Below, piece by piece: positions 33,443-42,857 of a stretch of 64,000 bases of DNA; position 1 is the stretch's first letter, and every line of letters starts with the position of its first letter. The DNA is from UJ101 sp047975265 (lineage in GTDB: Bacteria; Bacteroidota; Bacteroidia; Flavobacteriales; UJ101): assembly GCA_047975265.1 (NCBI GenBank), contig JBKEDE010000023.1, forward strand, positions 1-64,000, given 5' to 3'. The notes beneath the pieces were generated by a model. The model had not been told where the DNA came from and did not search any database. It saw only the letters and a program-made list of their open reading frames with translations. A program made the position numbers and the translations under genes.

Positions 33443-35956
33443 TTAATTTATTTCATTATTGTTTTTATCAGAGAGTTGTTCTGTATTTTCTTCTTCGTCT
33501 TCCAAACCTTCTTGATAAGCAACCTTTGCCACAGCAGCTATTTGGTCGTCATCTTTTAGATTGATTACTCTTACGCCTTGTGTGTTACGTCCCATAACGC
33601 GTAAGTCATCTACGGAAGTTCGAATGGCAATTCCTGATTTGTTGATAATCATCAAATGATTGCCACCTTCTACCGTTTTAATAGCGATTAATTCGCCTGT
33701 TTTTTCAGTAATATTAATGGTTTTAACGCCTTTTCCACCGCGATTGGTGATTCGGTAATCATCCAAAGAACTTCTTTTTCCATAACCATTTTCGGATACG
33801 ACTAAAATATTCTCTTTTTCGATATCATTTACACAAACCATTCCAATTACTTCATCTTGATTATGACCTAAAGTTATACCGCGTACTCCCGAAGCGGTTC
33901 TTCCCATAGTTCGTACTTTTTCTTCTTCAAAGCGGATGGCTTTACCACTTTTCAAAGCAATCATAATTTGAGAGTTTCCGTTAGTTAATTTGGCTTCTAA
34001 CAGAGAATCATTCTCTTTAATAGTAATGGCATTAATACCATTTTGGCGTGGTCGGGAATATTGTTCCAAAGAAGTTTTTTTAACAGTTCCTTTTTTAGTA
34101 ACCATAATAACGTTGTGATTGTTTACGTATTCGGTGTCTTTTAAATCACCTGTATGCACAAATGCCATCACTTTATCATCGGGTTCAATATTGATTAAGT
34201 TTTGAATGGCACGCCCTTTTGAAGTTTTGCTTCCTTCGGGAATTTCATAGACACGTAACCAAAAACACTTTCCTTTTTCAGTAAAGAATAGCATATATTG
34301 ATGATTGGTAGCAACCATGATATGTTCTAAAAAATCCTCATCTCGGGTTTTTGCAGCACGGTTGCCCACACCACCACGATTTTGTGTTTTGTATTCTGAC
34401 AAAGGTGTTCGTTTAATATATCCTGCATGAGAAATAGTTAAGACCACATCAGAATCAGGAATCATATCTTCGATACTTACATCACCGCCACCGTAATTAA
34501 TCTGGGTACGACGCTCATCGCCGTATTTTTCTTTTATTTCCAGTAATTCATCTTTAATAATTTGATAACGTAAAGATTCATTATTTAAAATTTCTTTCAA
34601 ATGAGCGATAGTCTTCATGATTTCTTCATACTCAGCACGTAGTTTATCAATTTCAAGACCGGTTAATTTCTGTAAACGCATGTCAAGAATAGCTCGTGCT
34701 TGAATTTCAGATAAATCAAATCGTTTAATCAAACCGTTTCGTGCTTCTTCAGGATTTTTAGATCCTCTGATTAGTTGAATTACTTCATCGATATTATCAA
34801 CAGCAATGATCAATCCTTCTAAAATATGAGCCCGTTCTTCGGCTTTGTTTAATTCGTATTGGGTTCGTCTAACCACTACTTCATGCCTGTGATTCACAAA
34901 GTGATGAATCATATCTTTCACGTTTAATTGTTTAGGACGTCCGTTCACTAAAGCAATATTATTAACGCTGAATGAAGTTTGTAGAGCAGTATATTTGAAC
35001 AATTTATTGAGAACGATGTTAGGAATAGCATCGGTTTTCAATACATAAACAATACGCATTCCTTTTCGGTTGGATTCGTCACGGATGGTAGAAATGCCTT
35101 CTAATTTCCCGTCTTTAACTAAATCAGCCGTTTTAGAAATCATATCAGCTTTGTTTACTTGATACGGTATTTCAGTAACAATGATACAGTCACGTCCTTT
35201 TACTTCTTCAAAAGTAGCTTTGGCACGCATTACAATACGTCCTCGACCTGTTGTCAAGGCTTCACGAACACCATCATAGCCGTAGATAATACCTCCTGTC
35301 GGAAAGTCAGGAGCTTTGATGTGTTGTATCAATTCTTCGACTTCAATATCGTTATGATCAATATAAGCACAAGTAGCATCAATAGTTTCTGATAGATTAT
35401 GAGGAGCCATATTGGTAGCCATACCAACGGCAATACCCGCTGCTCCGTTAACCAATAAACCAGGAACACGTGTAGGAAGAACGGTGGGCTCTTTTAAGGA
35501 ATCGTCAAAATTCAACTGCATATCAACCGTATCTTTATCGATATCAGCTAACATTTCTTCTGAAATTTTTCGTAAACGAGCTTCCGTATAACGCATGGCT
35601 GCCGGTGGATCGCCATCAACAGAACCAAAATTTCCCTGTCCGTCAACCAAAGGATAACGTAGCGACCAGTCTTGAGCCATACGTACCATCGTATCATAAA
35701 CAGAAGAATCTCCGTGAGGATGGTATTTTCCTAATACTTCTCCAACGATACGAGCTGATTTTTTATAAGATCTGTTGTGTAATACACCTAATTCATACAT
35801 CCCATACAATACACGACGATGTACGGGTTTTAATCCGTCACGTACATCAGGTAATGCTCTTGAAACAATCACAGACATCGAATAATCAATGTATGATGAT
35901 TTCATTTCCTCTTCAATATTAATTGGAATGAGTGTTTCTCCTCCATTCATACTCAT
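33443..35956 (-). CDS. gyrA: DNA gyrase subunit A
   Basis: 837 residues. The N-terminal domain has SRALPDVRDGLKPVHRRVLYGM, the quinolone-region HPHGDSSVYD with Ser and Asp in the susceptible state at the positions equivalent to E. coli 83 and 87, and the catalytic Tyr in PAAMRYTEARLRKI. The C-terminal beta-propeller repeats (GYIKRTPLSEYKTQ, GYGKRSSLDDYRITNRGGKG) support gyrase, not ParC. An acidic tail ends the protein. First gene of the gyrA-TPR operon. Confidence 0.97.
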   Translation of the reverse strand: MSMNGGETLIPINIEEEMKSSYIDYSMSVIVSRALPDVRDGLKPVHRRVLYGMYELGVLHNRSYKKSARIVGEVLGKYHPHGDSSVYDTMVRMAQDWSLRYPLVDGQGNFGSVDGDPPAAMRYTEARLRKISEEMLADIDKDTVDMQLNFDDSLKEPTVLPTRVPGLLVNGAAGIAVGMATNMAPHNLSETIDATCAYIDHNDIEVEELIQHIKAPDFPTGGIIYGYDGVREALTTGRGRIVMRAKATFEEVKGRDCIIVTEIPYQVNKADMISKTADLVKDGKLEGISTIRDESNRKGMRIVYVLKTDAIPNIVLNKLFKYTALQTSFSVNNIALVNGRPKQLNVKDMIHHFVNHRHEVVVRRTQYELNKAEERAHILEGLIIAVDNIDEVIQLIRGSKNPEEARNGLIKRFDLSEIQARAILDMRLQKLTGLEIDKLRAEYEEIMKTIAHLKEILNNESLRYQIIKDELLEIKEKYGDERRTQINYGGGDVSIEDMIPDSDVVLTISHAGYIKRTPLSEYKTQNRGGVGNRAAKTRDEDFLEHIMVATNHQYMLFFTEKGKCFWLRVYEIPEGSKTSKGRAIQNLINIEPDDKVMAFVHTGDLKDTEYVNNHNVIMVTKKGTVKKTSLEQYSRPRQNGINAITIKENDSLLEAKLTNGNSQIMIALKSGKAIRFEEEKVRTMGRTASGVRGITLGHNQDEVIGMVCVNDIEKENILVVSENGYGKRSSLDDYRITNRGGKGVKTINITEKTGELIAIKTVEGGNHLMIINKSGIAIRTSVDDLRVMGRNTQGVRVINLKDDDQIAAVAKVAYQEGLEDEEENTEQLSDKNNNEIN

Positions 35957-36086
35957 GTAATTTTTTTAATTTCAAAAGGCTAATATAAGACTAATTTATA
36001 TAAAAAAATAAAAGGTTTACAGATTAATTATTAACATTAAAAAAGTTGTGAAATAGGGTTAAAAATAAAAATTAAATAAAAAGTAT

Positions 36087-36240
36087 TAAATTTGCGTTGT
36101 AATTTTAAATCTATTAAGTAGTAAATATTAACGTAATCTAAGTAGGAATTGTTTTTGATATTTTAATTGGAATATGTTTAATCAAAACATATTGAGTTTT
36201 TTCATTGAAAAGGTCTGTTAAAAAAACAGACCTTTTTTAT
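36087..36240 (+). ncRNA. Putative small RNA or leader ending in a terminator, upstream of clpC
   Basis: A -7-like box TAAATTTG (36087-36094) is followed by about 140 nt without an ORF, then two hairpins: 36171-36193 (AATATGTTT/AAACATATT, 5-nt loop) and 36208-36237 (AAAAGGTCTGTT/AACAGACCTTTTT, 5-nt loop, U-tract). The second is a strong rho-independent terminator on the plus strand about 230 nt upstream of clpC, where no plus-strand gene ends. No -33 box is visible, and I do not recognise an RNA family. Confidence 0.45.
36208..36237 (+). terminator. Orphan intrinsic terminator between gyrA and clpC
   Basis: Twelve-bp stem with GGTCTG/CAGACC core, five-A loop and T6. The genes on either side are divergent, so it must end an unannotated transcript. 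Confidence 0.75.
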
Positions 36241-36404
36241 AACCAATTTAGAAAATTTTAACTTTTTAGTAAAAAATTATAGTGTTAAACAATAAAATAA
36301 ATTTACTATAATTGTAAATAATCAAAAGAAATAATATCGATTTATAGAAATCATAGTATCTTTATATAAATTTGTTGTAAAAAAACAAATGAAAATATTT
36401 TTGA

Positions 36405-36445
36405 TGACAGTATGTCGTAATGAGAGATTTGGCATAATAAATGCT
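36405..36445 (+). promoter_or_regulatory. clpC: Sigma-54-like promoter with upstream palindrome for clpC
   Basis: TGGCATAATAAATGCT (36430-36445) has GG and GC exactly 12 positions apart, as in the sigma-54 consensus TGGCAC-N5-TTGCA. An inverted repeat TGACA-GTA-TGTCG (36405-36417) lies just upstream. A TAAATTTG box at 36367-36374 offers an additional housekeeping promoter. Confidence 0.45.
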
Positions 36446-36464
36446 AAATTTAAACTAAACAAGA

Positions 36465-38999
36465 ATGGTTATGAATGATAATTTTTCGCAAAGAGTAAAA
36501 GATGTAATTGCTTACAGTAAAGAAGAAGCGTTACGTTTGGGAAACGAGCAAATCGGAACGGAACATTTGATTTTAGGTATGATTCGTGAAGGAGAAGGAA
36601 AAGCTGTTTCGGTTTTAAACGCAATGAGCATCGATTTACATCAAGTTCGATCAAAAATAGAAGCCATTATTCCTAAAAATAATTCTAACGAAATATTGAT
36701 TAAAAGTAATCTTCAACTTACAAAACAAGCTGAGAGGGCACTTAAAACTACGTTTTTAGAAGCTAAATTATTTAGAAATGATAATGTAAATACAGCTCAC
36801 TTGTTATTATGTATTTTACGTAATGAAAATGATCCGGTAACCAAGTTGTTTAATCAATTTCAGGTTAATTACGATAATGTAAAAGAAGAATTTAAATTTC
36901 AATTTCAAGAAGATGTTACCGAATATCCTAAAGCAGAATCATCTTTTTCTGAAGGAGAATCCGGACCTGAATTTTCAGGAAATGCAGGAAAGTCTAATAT
37001 GGGAAAATCAGGACAAGGAAAATCTCAAACACCGGTCTTAGATAATTTTGGACGAGATTTAACTCAGATGGCAGAGGAAGGAAAAATGGATCCTGTCGTG
37101 GGAAGAGAGAAAGAAATTGAACGCGTTTCTCAGATTTTAAGTAGAAGAAAGAAAAATAACCCCCTTTTAATAGGCGAGCCGGGAGTAGGAAAATCAGCTA
37201 TTGCAGAAGGATTAGCCCTTCGAATTATCCAACGAAAAGTATCCCGTGTATTGTATAATAAGCGTGTGATTTCTTTAGATATTGCAAGTTTGGTAGCAGG
37301 GACAAAATATCGGGGGCAGTTTGAAGAACGGATGAAAGCCATCATGAACGAATTAGAAAAAAACGAAGATGTTATTTTGTTTATTGATGAATTGCATACC
37401 ATTGTCGGAGCAGGAGGAGCAACAGGTTCTTTAGATGCTTCCAATATGTTTAAACCGGCTTTGGCACGAGGAGAAATTCAGTGTATCGGAGCTACAACTT
37501 TAGATGAATATCGCCAACATATTGAGAAAGATGGAGCTCTTGAACGTCGTTTTCAAAAAGTGATGGTAGAACCTACTTCTCCCGAAGAAACCATTCAGAT
37601 TCTGAACAATATTAAAGATAAGTACGAAATACACCATAATGTTAATTATACGGGAGATGCTATTGAAGCCTGTGTAAGTTTAACATCGCGATATATTACA
37701 GATCGTTTTCTGCCTGATAAAGCAATCGATGCTTTAGATGAAGCAGGGTCTCGTGTTCATATTAAAAATATCAAAGTTCCTCAAGAAGTTTTAGATCTTG
37801 AAAAAGAATTAGAACAAATACGAGAAGAAAAAACGAAGGTAGTTAAAAGCCAAAAATACGAAGAAGCAGCTCGATTACGTGATTCGGAAAAGAAAATAGA
37901 ACACGAATTGAAACAAGCACAAGAAACTTGGGAAGCCAATTCTAAAGAAAATAGAGAAACTGTTACGGATGAGAACGTAGCAGAAGTCGTTTCCATGATG
38001 ACAGGAATCCCTGTGCAACGTGTAGCCCAAGCCGAAATGAAAAAATTGGCAAAAATGGCAAAAGAAATGAAAGGTTATGTAATCGGTCAGGATGAAGCTG
38101 TCGAAAAAGTAGTAAAATCAATCCAACGAAATCGAGCAGGGCTTAAAGACCCTAACCGACCGATAGGAACTTTTATTTTCTTAGGAACTACCGGAGTTGG
38201 TAAAACACAGTTAGCCAAAGTGTTGGCTCGTGAAATATTTGATTCAGAAGATGCTTTAATCCGTATTGATATGAGTGAATATATGGAGAAGTTTGCAATC
38301 TCGCGTTTAGTGGGAGCTCCTCCGGGTTATGTAGGTTATGAAGAAGGCGGGCAATTGACAGAAGCCGTTCGTAGAAAGCCATATTCTGTAATTTTATTGG
38401 ATGAAATAGAAAAAGCTCATCCGGATGTGTTTAACTTATTGTTACAAGTGTTGGATGATGGTCATATTACCGATAGCTTGGGTCGAAAAATTGATTTTAG
38501 AAATACCATTATCATACTGACGTCTAACCTTGGAACACGACAATTAAAAGACTTTGGAGAAGGGGTTGGTTTTGGAACTTCTGCTAAGAAAAACTCAGAA
38601 GAAGCACAAGTAAAAAGTACGATTGAGAAAGCTCTGAAAAAAGCTTTTGCACCTGAATTTTTGAATAGAATAGATGATGTGATTATTTTCAATCCTTTAG
38701 AAAAAGAAGATATTAAGAAAATCATTCATATCGAATTGAAAAAATTATTCAACCGAATTAAAGATTTAGGTTACGAGATTGATTTAACTCCTGAGGCTGT
38801 TGAATTTATTGCAGAAAAAGGATTCGATAAAGATTATGGAGCTCGGCCGTTAAAACGAGCCATTCAAAAGTATATAGAAGACCCTATGGCTGAGGAAATT
38901 ATAAATGGGCATATAAAAGAGGGAGATGCGATTGTTGTAAGTCTTAACAAAGATAAAGATGGTGTCGAAATTAACTCTAAAGAACAAAAAGTAGAATAA
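36465..38999 (+). CDS. clpC: ClpC-type AAA+ unfoldase of the Clp protease
   Basis: 844 residues. Clp N domain repeats at 1-150 (SQRVKDVIAYSKEEALRLGNEQIGTEHLILGM), first AAA+ with GEPGVGKSA and FIDELHTIVGAGG, a UVR-type middle segment (KVVKSQKYEEAARLRDSEKKIE), second AAA+ with GTTGVGKTQLAKVL and ILLDEIEKAHPDVF, and the D2 small domain. It unfolds substrates for ClpP. The ATG at 36465 is followed by another at 36471; either could be used. ClpP is not in the window. Confidence 0.95.
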   Translation: MVMNDNFSQRVKDVIAYSKEEALRLGNEQIGTEHLILGMIREGEGKAVSVLNAMSIDLHQVRSKIEAIIPKNNSNEILIKSNLQLTKQAERALKTTFLEAKLFRNDNVNTAHLLLCILRNENDPVTKLFNQFQVNYDNVKEEFKFQFQEDVTEYPKAESSFSEGESGPEFSGNAGKSNMGKSGQGKSQTPVLDNFGRDLTQMAEEGKMDPVVGREKEIERVSQILSRRKKNNPLLIGEPGVGKSAIAEGLALRIIQRKVSRVLYNKRVISLDIASLVAGTKYRGQFEERMKAIMNELEKNEDVILFIDELHTIVGAGGATGSLDASNMFKPALARGEIQCIGATTLDEYRQHIEKDGALERRFQKVMVEPTSPEETIQILNNIKDKYEIHHNVNYTGDAIEACVSLTSRYITDRFLPDKAIDALDEAGSRVHIKNIKVPQEVLDLEKELEQIREEKTKVVKSQKYEEAARLRDSEKKIEHELKQAQETWEANSKENRETVTDENVAEVVSMMTGIPVQRVAQAEMKKLAKMAKEMKGYVIGQDEAVEKVVKSIQRNRAGLKDPNRPIGTFIFLGTTGVGKTQLAKVLAREIFDSEDALIRIDMSEYMEKFAISRLVGAPPGYVGYEEGGQLTEAVRRKPYSVILLDEIEKAHPDVFNLLLQVLDDGHITDSLGRKIDFRNTIIILTSNLGTRQLKDFGEGVGFGTSAKKNSEEAQVKSTIEKALKKAFAPEFLNRIDDVIIFNPLEKEDIKKIIHIELKKLFNRIKDLGYEIDLTPEAVEFIAEKGFDKDYGARPLKRAIQKYIEDPMAEEIINGHIKEGDAIVVSLNKDKDGVEINSKEQKVE

Positions 39000-39097
39000 T
39001 TAGAATTTTATTATTAAACTCATTTAAATCAGACAGGCTGATATGCAAACCTGAAGCTGAGTGCTTCTATAAGACTTTAAGTAATGAATTGAAGTTG

Positions 39098-39180
39098 TGC
39101 TCACGACTGGATTCGAACCAGCACACGCATGGCGTACCACCCCCTCAAGATGGCGTGTCTACCAATTCCACCACGTGAGC
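39098..39180 (-). tRNA. tRNA-Leu (anticodon GAG)
   Basis: Minus strand: acceptor GCTCACG/CGTGAGC, D arm TGGTGGAATTGGTAGACA, anticodon stem CCATC/GGTGG with loop TTGAGGG (anticodon GAG), a long class II variable arm and T arm CTGGTTCGAATCCAG. Discriminator A. No CCA encoded. Confidence 0.95.
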
Positions 39181-39197
39181 ATTAGAAATACAGAATG

Positions 39198-39205
39198 CAA
39201 AGATA
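39198..39205 (-). promoter_or_regulatory. Putative tRNA-Leu promoter -7 element
   Basis: Minus strand TATCTTTG, 17 nt before the tRNA 5' end, the same layout as for tRNA-Cys. Confidence 0.5.
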
Positions 39206-39236
39206 TCATTTTATCTAAAAAATACGCTATAAAAAA

Positions 39237-40481
39237 TTAATGAGTTTGGATAATCTCATATACTTTTTGCAAAGCTAGATTAGAAACTTTTTCTATAAAC
39301 TGTGTACGCTCAAAAGTTCCAAAATTATATTTTTTTACAAAATGTTCTTTTGGAGTAGCTATTGCAATGTAAACAATACCCACCTCTTTTTCATCTTCGC
39401 CTTTGTTGGGACCTGCAACACCTGTCGTGGCAATTCCAATATCGGTACTTAATATTTTTTTTACACTTTGAGCCATTAATAAAGCAACTTCTTTGCTTAC
39501 AACCGTATGTTTTTTTATAACTTCTGAAGGAATCTGTAAAATATTTTCCTTAACCTCAGTTGCGTACGACACAATAGAGCCTTTGTAATAAGCAGAACTT
39601 CCTGAAACAGAAGTGATTTTGTGTGCTATTTTACCTCCGGAACAACTTTCAGCAGTGGCAATGGTTAAGTTTTTTTCTTTTAATTTTTCTCCAAGTACTT
39701 CTTCAACTTCTTCCTCGTTAGTAGAAAGAATATAATCAGGAATTAATTTTTTTAATCCATTAATCTGATAATGAAAATCTTTTTTAAGCAACTTGTAATC
39801 CATATGCTGACCTGATAGCCGTAAGCGTACACGAGAAGCAGAAGGCAAATAAGCTAACTTAATATAAGGCGGAAGATTTAATTCCCATTCCTCAATTATT
39901 TCGGCTAAAAAACTTTCTCCAATTCCCTGTGTAACAATAGTTTGATTTATAATAAAAGGCAGATTGAATGTTTCCTTTAAAAGAGGAATTATTTTTTCTT
40001 GAATCAAATATTTCATTTCAAAAGGCACGCCGGGAAGTGAAAATATATGTTTCCCTTCTTCTTTAAAATACATGGCAGAAGCCGTTCCAAAACGATTAAT
40101 TATAGGTATGGCTTTTGAAGGAATATCAGCTTGGGCTTTATTAACCTCTGAAATTGTATAATTCCGAGCATCAAAAATACGTTTCATATTATCAAAACTT
40201 TCTTGATGGAAGACTAAATAGTCATCAAAATATTCAGCCAATGTTTTTTTAGTAATATCATCCTTTGTAGGACCTAATCCACCGGTCAATATAATAATAT
40301 CTGCTTGTCTTTTTGCCCAATCTAATGTTTTTACAATTGCTTCTTTTTGATCTTGAATAGAGGAAATTTGATTAATCTGAATTCCAATTGTATTTAATTG
40401 CTTTGCAATAAAAACAGAGTTGGTATCAGCAACCTGCCCAATTAACAATTCATCTCCGATTGTGATGATATGTGCTTGCAT
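39237..40481 (-). CDS. cinA: CinA-family protein with nicotinamide-nucleotide amidohydrolase domain
   Basis: 414 residues. The N-terminal molybdopterin-binding-like domain (1-170) has ITIGDELLIGQVADTNSVFIAKQL and ILTGGLGPTKDDITKKTLAEYF; the C-terminal PncC-type amidase domain (about 255-410) has TIATAESCSGGKIAHKITSVSGSSAYYKGSIVSYATEVK and IATTGVAGPNKGED. It deamidates NMN in pyridine nucleotide recycling; the N-domain is a pyrophosphatase in characterised members. Confidence 0.93.
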   Translation of the reverse strand: MQAHIITIGDELLIGQVADTNSVFIAKQLNTIGIQINQISSIQDQKEAIVKTLDWAKRQADIIILTGGLGPTKDDITKKTLAEYFDDYLVFHQESFDNMKRIFDARNYTISEVNKAQADIPSKAIPIINRFGTASAMYFKEEGKHIFSLPGVPFEMKYLIQEKIIPLLKETFNLPFIINQTIVTQGIGESFLAEIIEEWELNLPPYIKLAYLPSASRVRLRLSGQHMDYKLLKKDFHYQINGLKKLIPDYILSTNEEEVEEVLGEKLKEKNLTIATAESCSGGKIAHKITSVSGSSAYYKGSIVSYATEVKENILQIPSEVIKKHTVVSKEVALLMAQSVKKILSTDIGIATTGVAGPNKGEDEKEVGIVYIAIATPKEHFVKKYNFGTFERTQFIEKVSNLALQKVYEIIQTH

Positions 40482-40596
40482 AAAGCATTTATTTTGAAAT
40501 GTAAATGTAATTAATTTTGATTGAAAAATGAGTACTTTAAAAGCTGAAAAGAAAGTATATTTATGAAAAAATTTCTATATTTCAAAAAAATTAGGT

Positions 40597-42822
40597 TTGA
40601 ATAAGATCAAAAAGAGTATAACATTTTTAAAAAATAATTTTCCTCAAAACTTTTTTGCAGGAGTTGTTGTTTCCTTAGTAGCACTTCCCTTAGGACTTGG
40701 ATTAGCAACGGCTTCAGGATTAGAACCCGTTGCAGGAGTTATCACAGCTATTATAGGCGGTATTACGGTTTCTATTTTTGGAGGCTCTTATTTAACCATT
40801 ACAGGTCCTGGTAATAGCTTGATACCTATTGTTTTAGCAGCAATTGTAACCTTGGGAGCAGGAAATGAGCTCTTAGGAAGAATATTATTGTTTGATGCTG
40901 TTATCGTATCAGGAATTTTAATTTTTTTCTTTGGTGTTTTCCGACTGGGAACATTAAGCAGTTTTTTCCCTTCTGCAGCCATTCAAGGGTTATTGGCTGC
41001 CATTGGAATTATTATTTTAGGAAAGCAACTTCATGTTATGTTGGGAAACATGGAGAAAATAGAAGGAAATACATTGGAAATTATAGCAAAAGTACCCTCC
41101 TCCCTATCAAAAATTGAATTTGGAGAAGCTAATTTTTACGCCATGATTATCGGTTGTGTGAGTTTTTTAATCATGTATTTTCATGGTAAAATAAAAAACA
41201 GATATTTACATGGTATTCCTGCCCCGATGATGGTTTTAGTCGTAACAATCATCGTCGGTTATTTTTTTAAATACTCAGGAACGATTTCTCCTTTTGAGAA
41301 CCAAAATCATTATTTAATCCAGATACCTGACAATGTAATTATGGATTATAAATTACCCAATCTACAAACTACTTTTAAAAACCCTGAGTTATTTCTTTCA
41401 TGGGATTTTATTTCTGTCGTGTTATCACTTACACTAATTTCGAGTATAGAATCTTTATTAAGTATTTCTGCAGTTGAAAAATTAGACCCTATGCGGAGAA
41501 AATCAAACGTCAATAAAGATTTAAAAGCATTGGGCGGAGCCTCGGTTTTATCGGGTCTGGTGGGAGGATTAAATGTTGTAACGGTCATCGCTCGAAGCTC
41601 AGTTGCCGTTCAAAACGGGGCAACAACACGATTGACTAATTTTTTTCATGCAGTGATACTCATTGTATTTCTATTGTTTTTCACCCCTCAGTTAAATATG
41701 GTTGCTATGTCTTCATTAGCAGCAATTTTAGTCTATACAGGATATAAATTAGCTTTACCAAGTATTTTTATTGAGAAATTTAAAAGAGGTTTGGATCAAT
41801 TTTTAATTTTCATTATTACCATAATAGCCACATTAACCATAGGTTTGATAGAAGGAATTATTACGGGAATGATTTCTACGATATTATTCCACTTATTTTT
41901 ATCAAAAAATCGCCATTTAATGTTACAAAGTTTATTTAATCCCAATACATTGATGTATCAGGAAGAAGATGGCAAATATTATATCTCAGTAAAAGGATTT
42001 TCTAATTTTTTAAATTTTTTTAAATTAAAAAATAAACTGGATGTCATTCCGGTTAATTCTCATGTTATTTTAGATTTTTCTTTAACCAATTTTGTTGATT
42101 TAACGGTCAAAGAGCATGTAAACCAATATTCTGAAATATTTTTAAGAGCCGGAGGAAATATTGAAATCATCGGGCTTCAAGGAAAAGGAAAAAATATTCA
42201 GTTGTTTGAAAAGAAAAAACGAGAAGAACAAAGAGAATTAAGCAAAAAACAACTTGCCATTCAAAATTTGGCAGAGAAAATAAAATATCAGTTTATTCCT
42301 CAATCCATCCAAAATTTTTATAGTCTTTATAACTTTATTTTTTTCTACTCAAAAGAAATTAAATTGGTGAAAAATATTATTCAGGAAAAAGAAAAAGGTA
42401 TCCGTTGTTTTGAAACACATTACTCAGAAGGCGAATTTATTTTAGAAGAAAACTTACAGGTTACTTTTTTAACCCTTGATTTAGACCTTGAAATTCCATC
42501 TTTCACATTAGATAAAGATTTACTTTTTGATAGAATCCACCAATTTTCAGGATTATATGATATCAAAGTTAAAAATGAACTGTTTGACAAAAAATTTCTA
42601 CTAAAAGGAAAAAGTAAAGCACGCATTATTAAACTGTTCAATAATGATTTAATCCAGTTTTTAATAAAAAATTCCGAATATCATTTAGAGTCAAGTGGAA
42701 AACAAATTCTAATCCTAAAACACGAGAGATTATTGAGTCCCAGCCAAATAGAAAAAATGATTCTTTTTGCAGAAGAACTTAAAACCATTATCACCAAAAA
42801 TGTATTTCAATCACTTAATTAA
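40597..42822 (+). CDS. SulP-family anion transporter with STAS and long C-terminal extension
   Basis: 741 residues. The membrane domain (1-430) begins NFFAGVVVSLVALPLGLGLATASG and includes ITGPGNSLIPIV and GGASVLSGLVGGLNVVTVIARSSVAVQNG. A STAS domain follows (about 465-530, VNSHVILDFSLTNFVDLTVKE), then some 200 residues of a basic coiled region and an extra domain I do not recognise. The family carries sulfate, bicarbonate or other anions by proton or sodium coupling. The only in-frame start is TTG at 40597; an ATG at 40563 lies in another frame and ends at once. Confidence 0.88.
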   Translation: MNKIKKSITFLKNNFPQNFFAGVVVSLVALPLGLGLATASGLEPVAGVITAIIGGITVSIFGGSYLTITGPGNSLIPIVLAAIVTLGAGNELLGRILLFDAVIVSGILIFFFGVFRLGTLSSFFPSAAIQGLLAAIGIIILGKQLHVMLGNMEKIEGNTLEIIAKVPSSLSKIEFGEANFYAMIIGCVSFLIMYFHGKIKNRYLHGIPAPMMVLVVTIIVGYFFKYSGTISPFENQNHYLIQIPDNVIMDYKLPNLQTTFKNPELFLSWDFISVVLSLTLISSIESLLSISAVEKLDPMRRKSNVNKDLKALGGASVLSGLVGGLNVVTVIARSSVAVQNGATTRLTNFFHAVILIVFLLFFTPQLNMVAMSSLAAILVYTGYKLALPSIFIEKFKRGLDQFLIFIITIIATLTIGLIEGIITGMISTILFHLFLSKNRHLMLQSLFNPNTLMYQEEDGKYYISVKGFSNFLNFFKLKNKLDVIPVNSHVILDFSLTNFVDLTVKEHVNQYSEIFLRAGGNIEIIGLQGKGKNIQLFEKKKREEQRELSKKQLAIQNLAEKIKYQFIPQSIQNFYSLYNFIFFYSKEIKLVKNIIQEKEKGIRCFETHYSEGEFILEENLQVTFLTLDLDLEIPSFTLDKDLLFDRIHQFSGLYDIKVKNELFDKKFLLKGKSKARIIKLFNNDLIQFLIKNSEYHLESSGKQILILKHERLLSPSQIEKMILFAEELKTIITKNVFQSLN

Positions 42823-42835
42823 GAATTTCATTGAT

Positions 42836-42856
42836 AAAAAAGAATAATAATATTCT
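42836..42856 (-). terminator. Weak terminator after lspA
   Basis: Minus strand AGAATA, loop TTAT, TATTCT then T5, directly after the lspA stop. Confidence 0.45.
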
Positions 42857-42857
42857 C

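Noticed and set aside
36001..36464. 6S RNA between gyrA and clpC
   Set aside because: No long closing stem with a central bubble could be drawn; only two local hairpins are visible.
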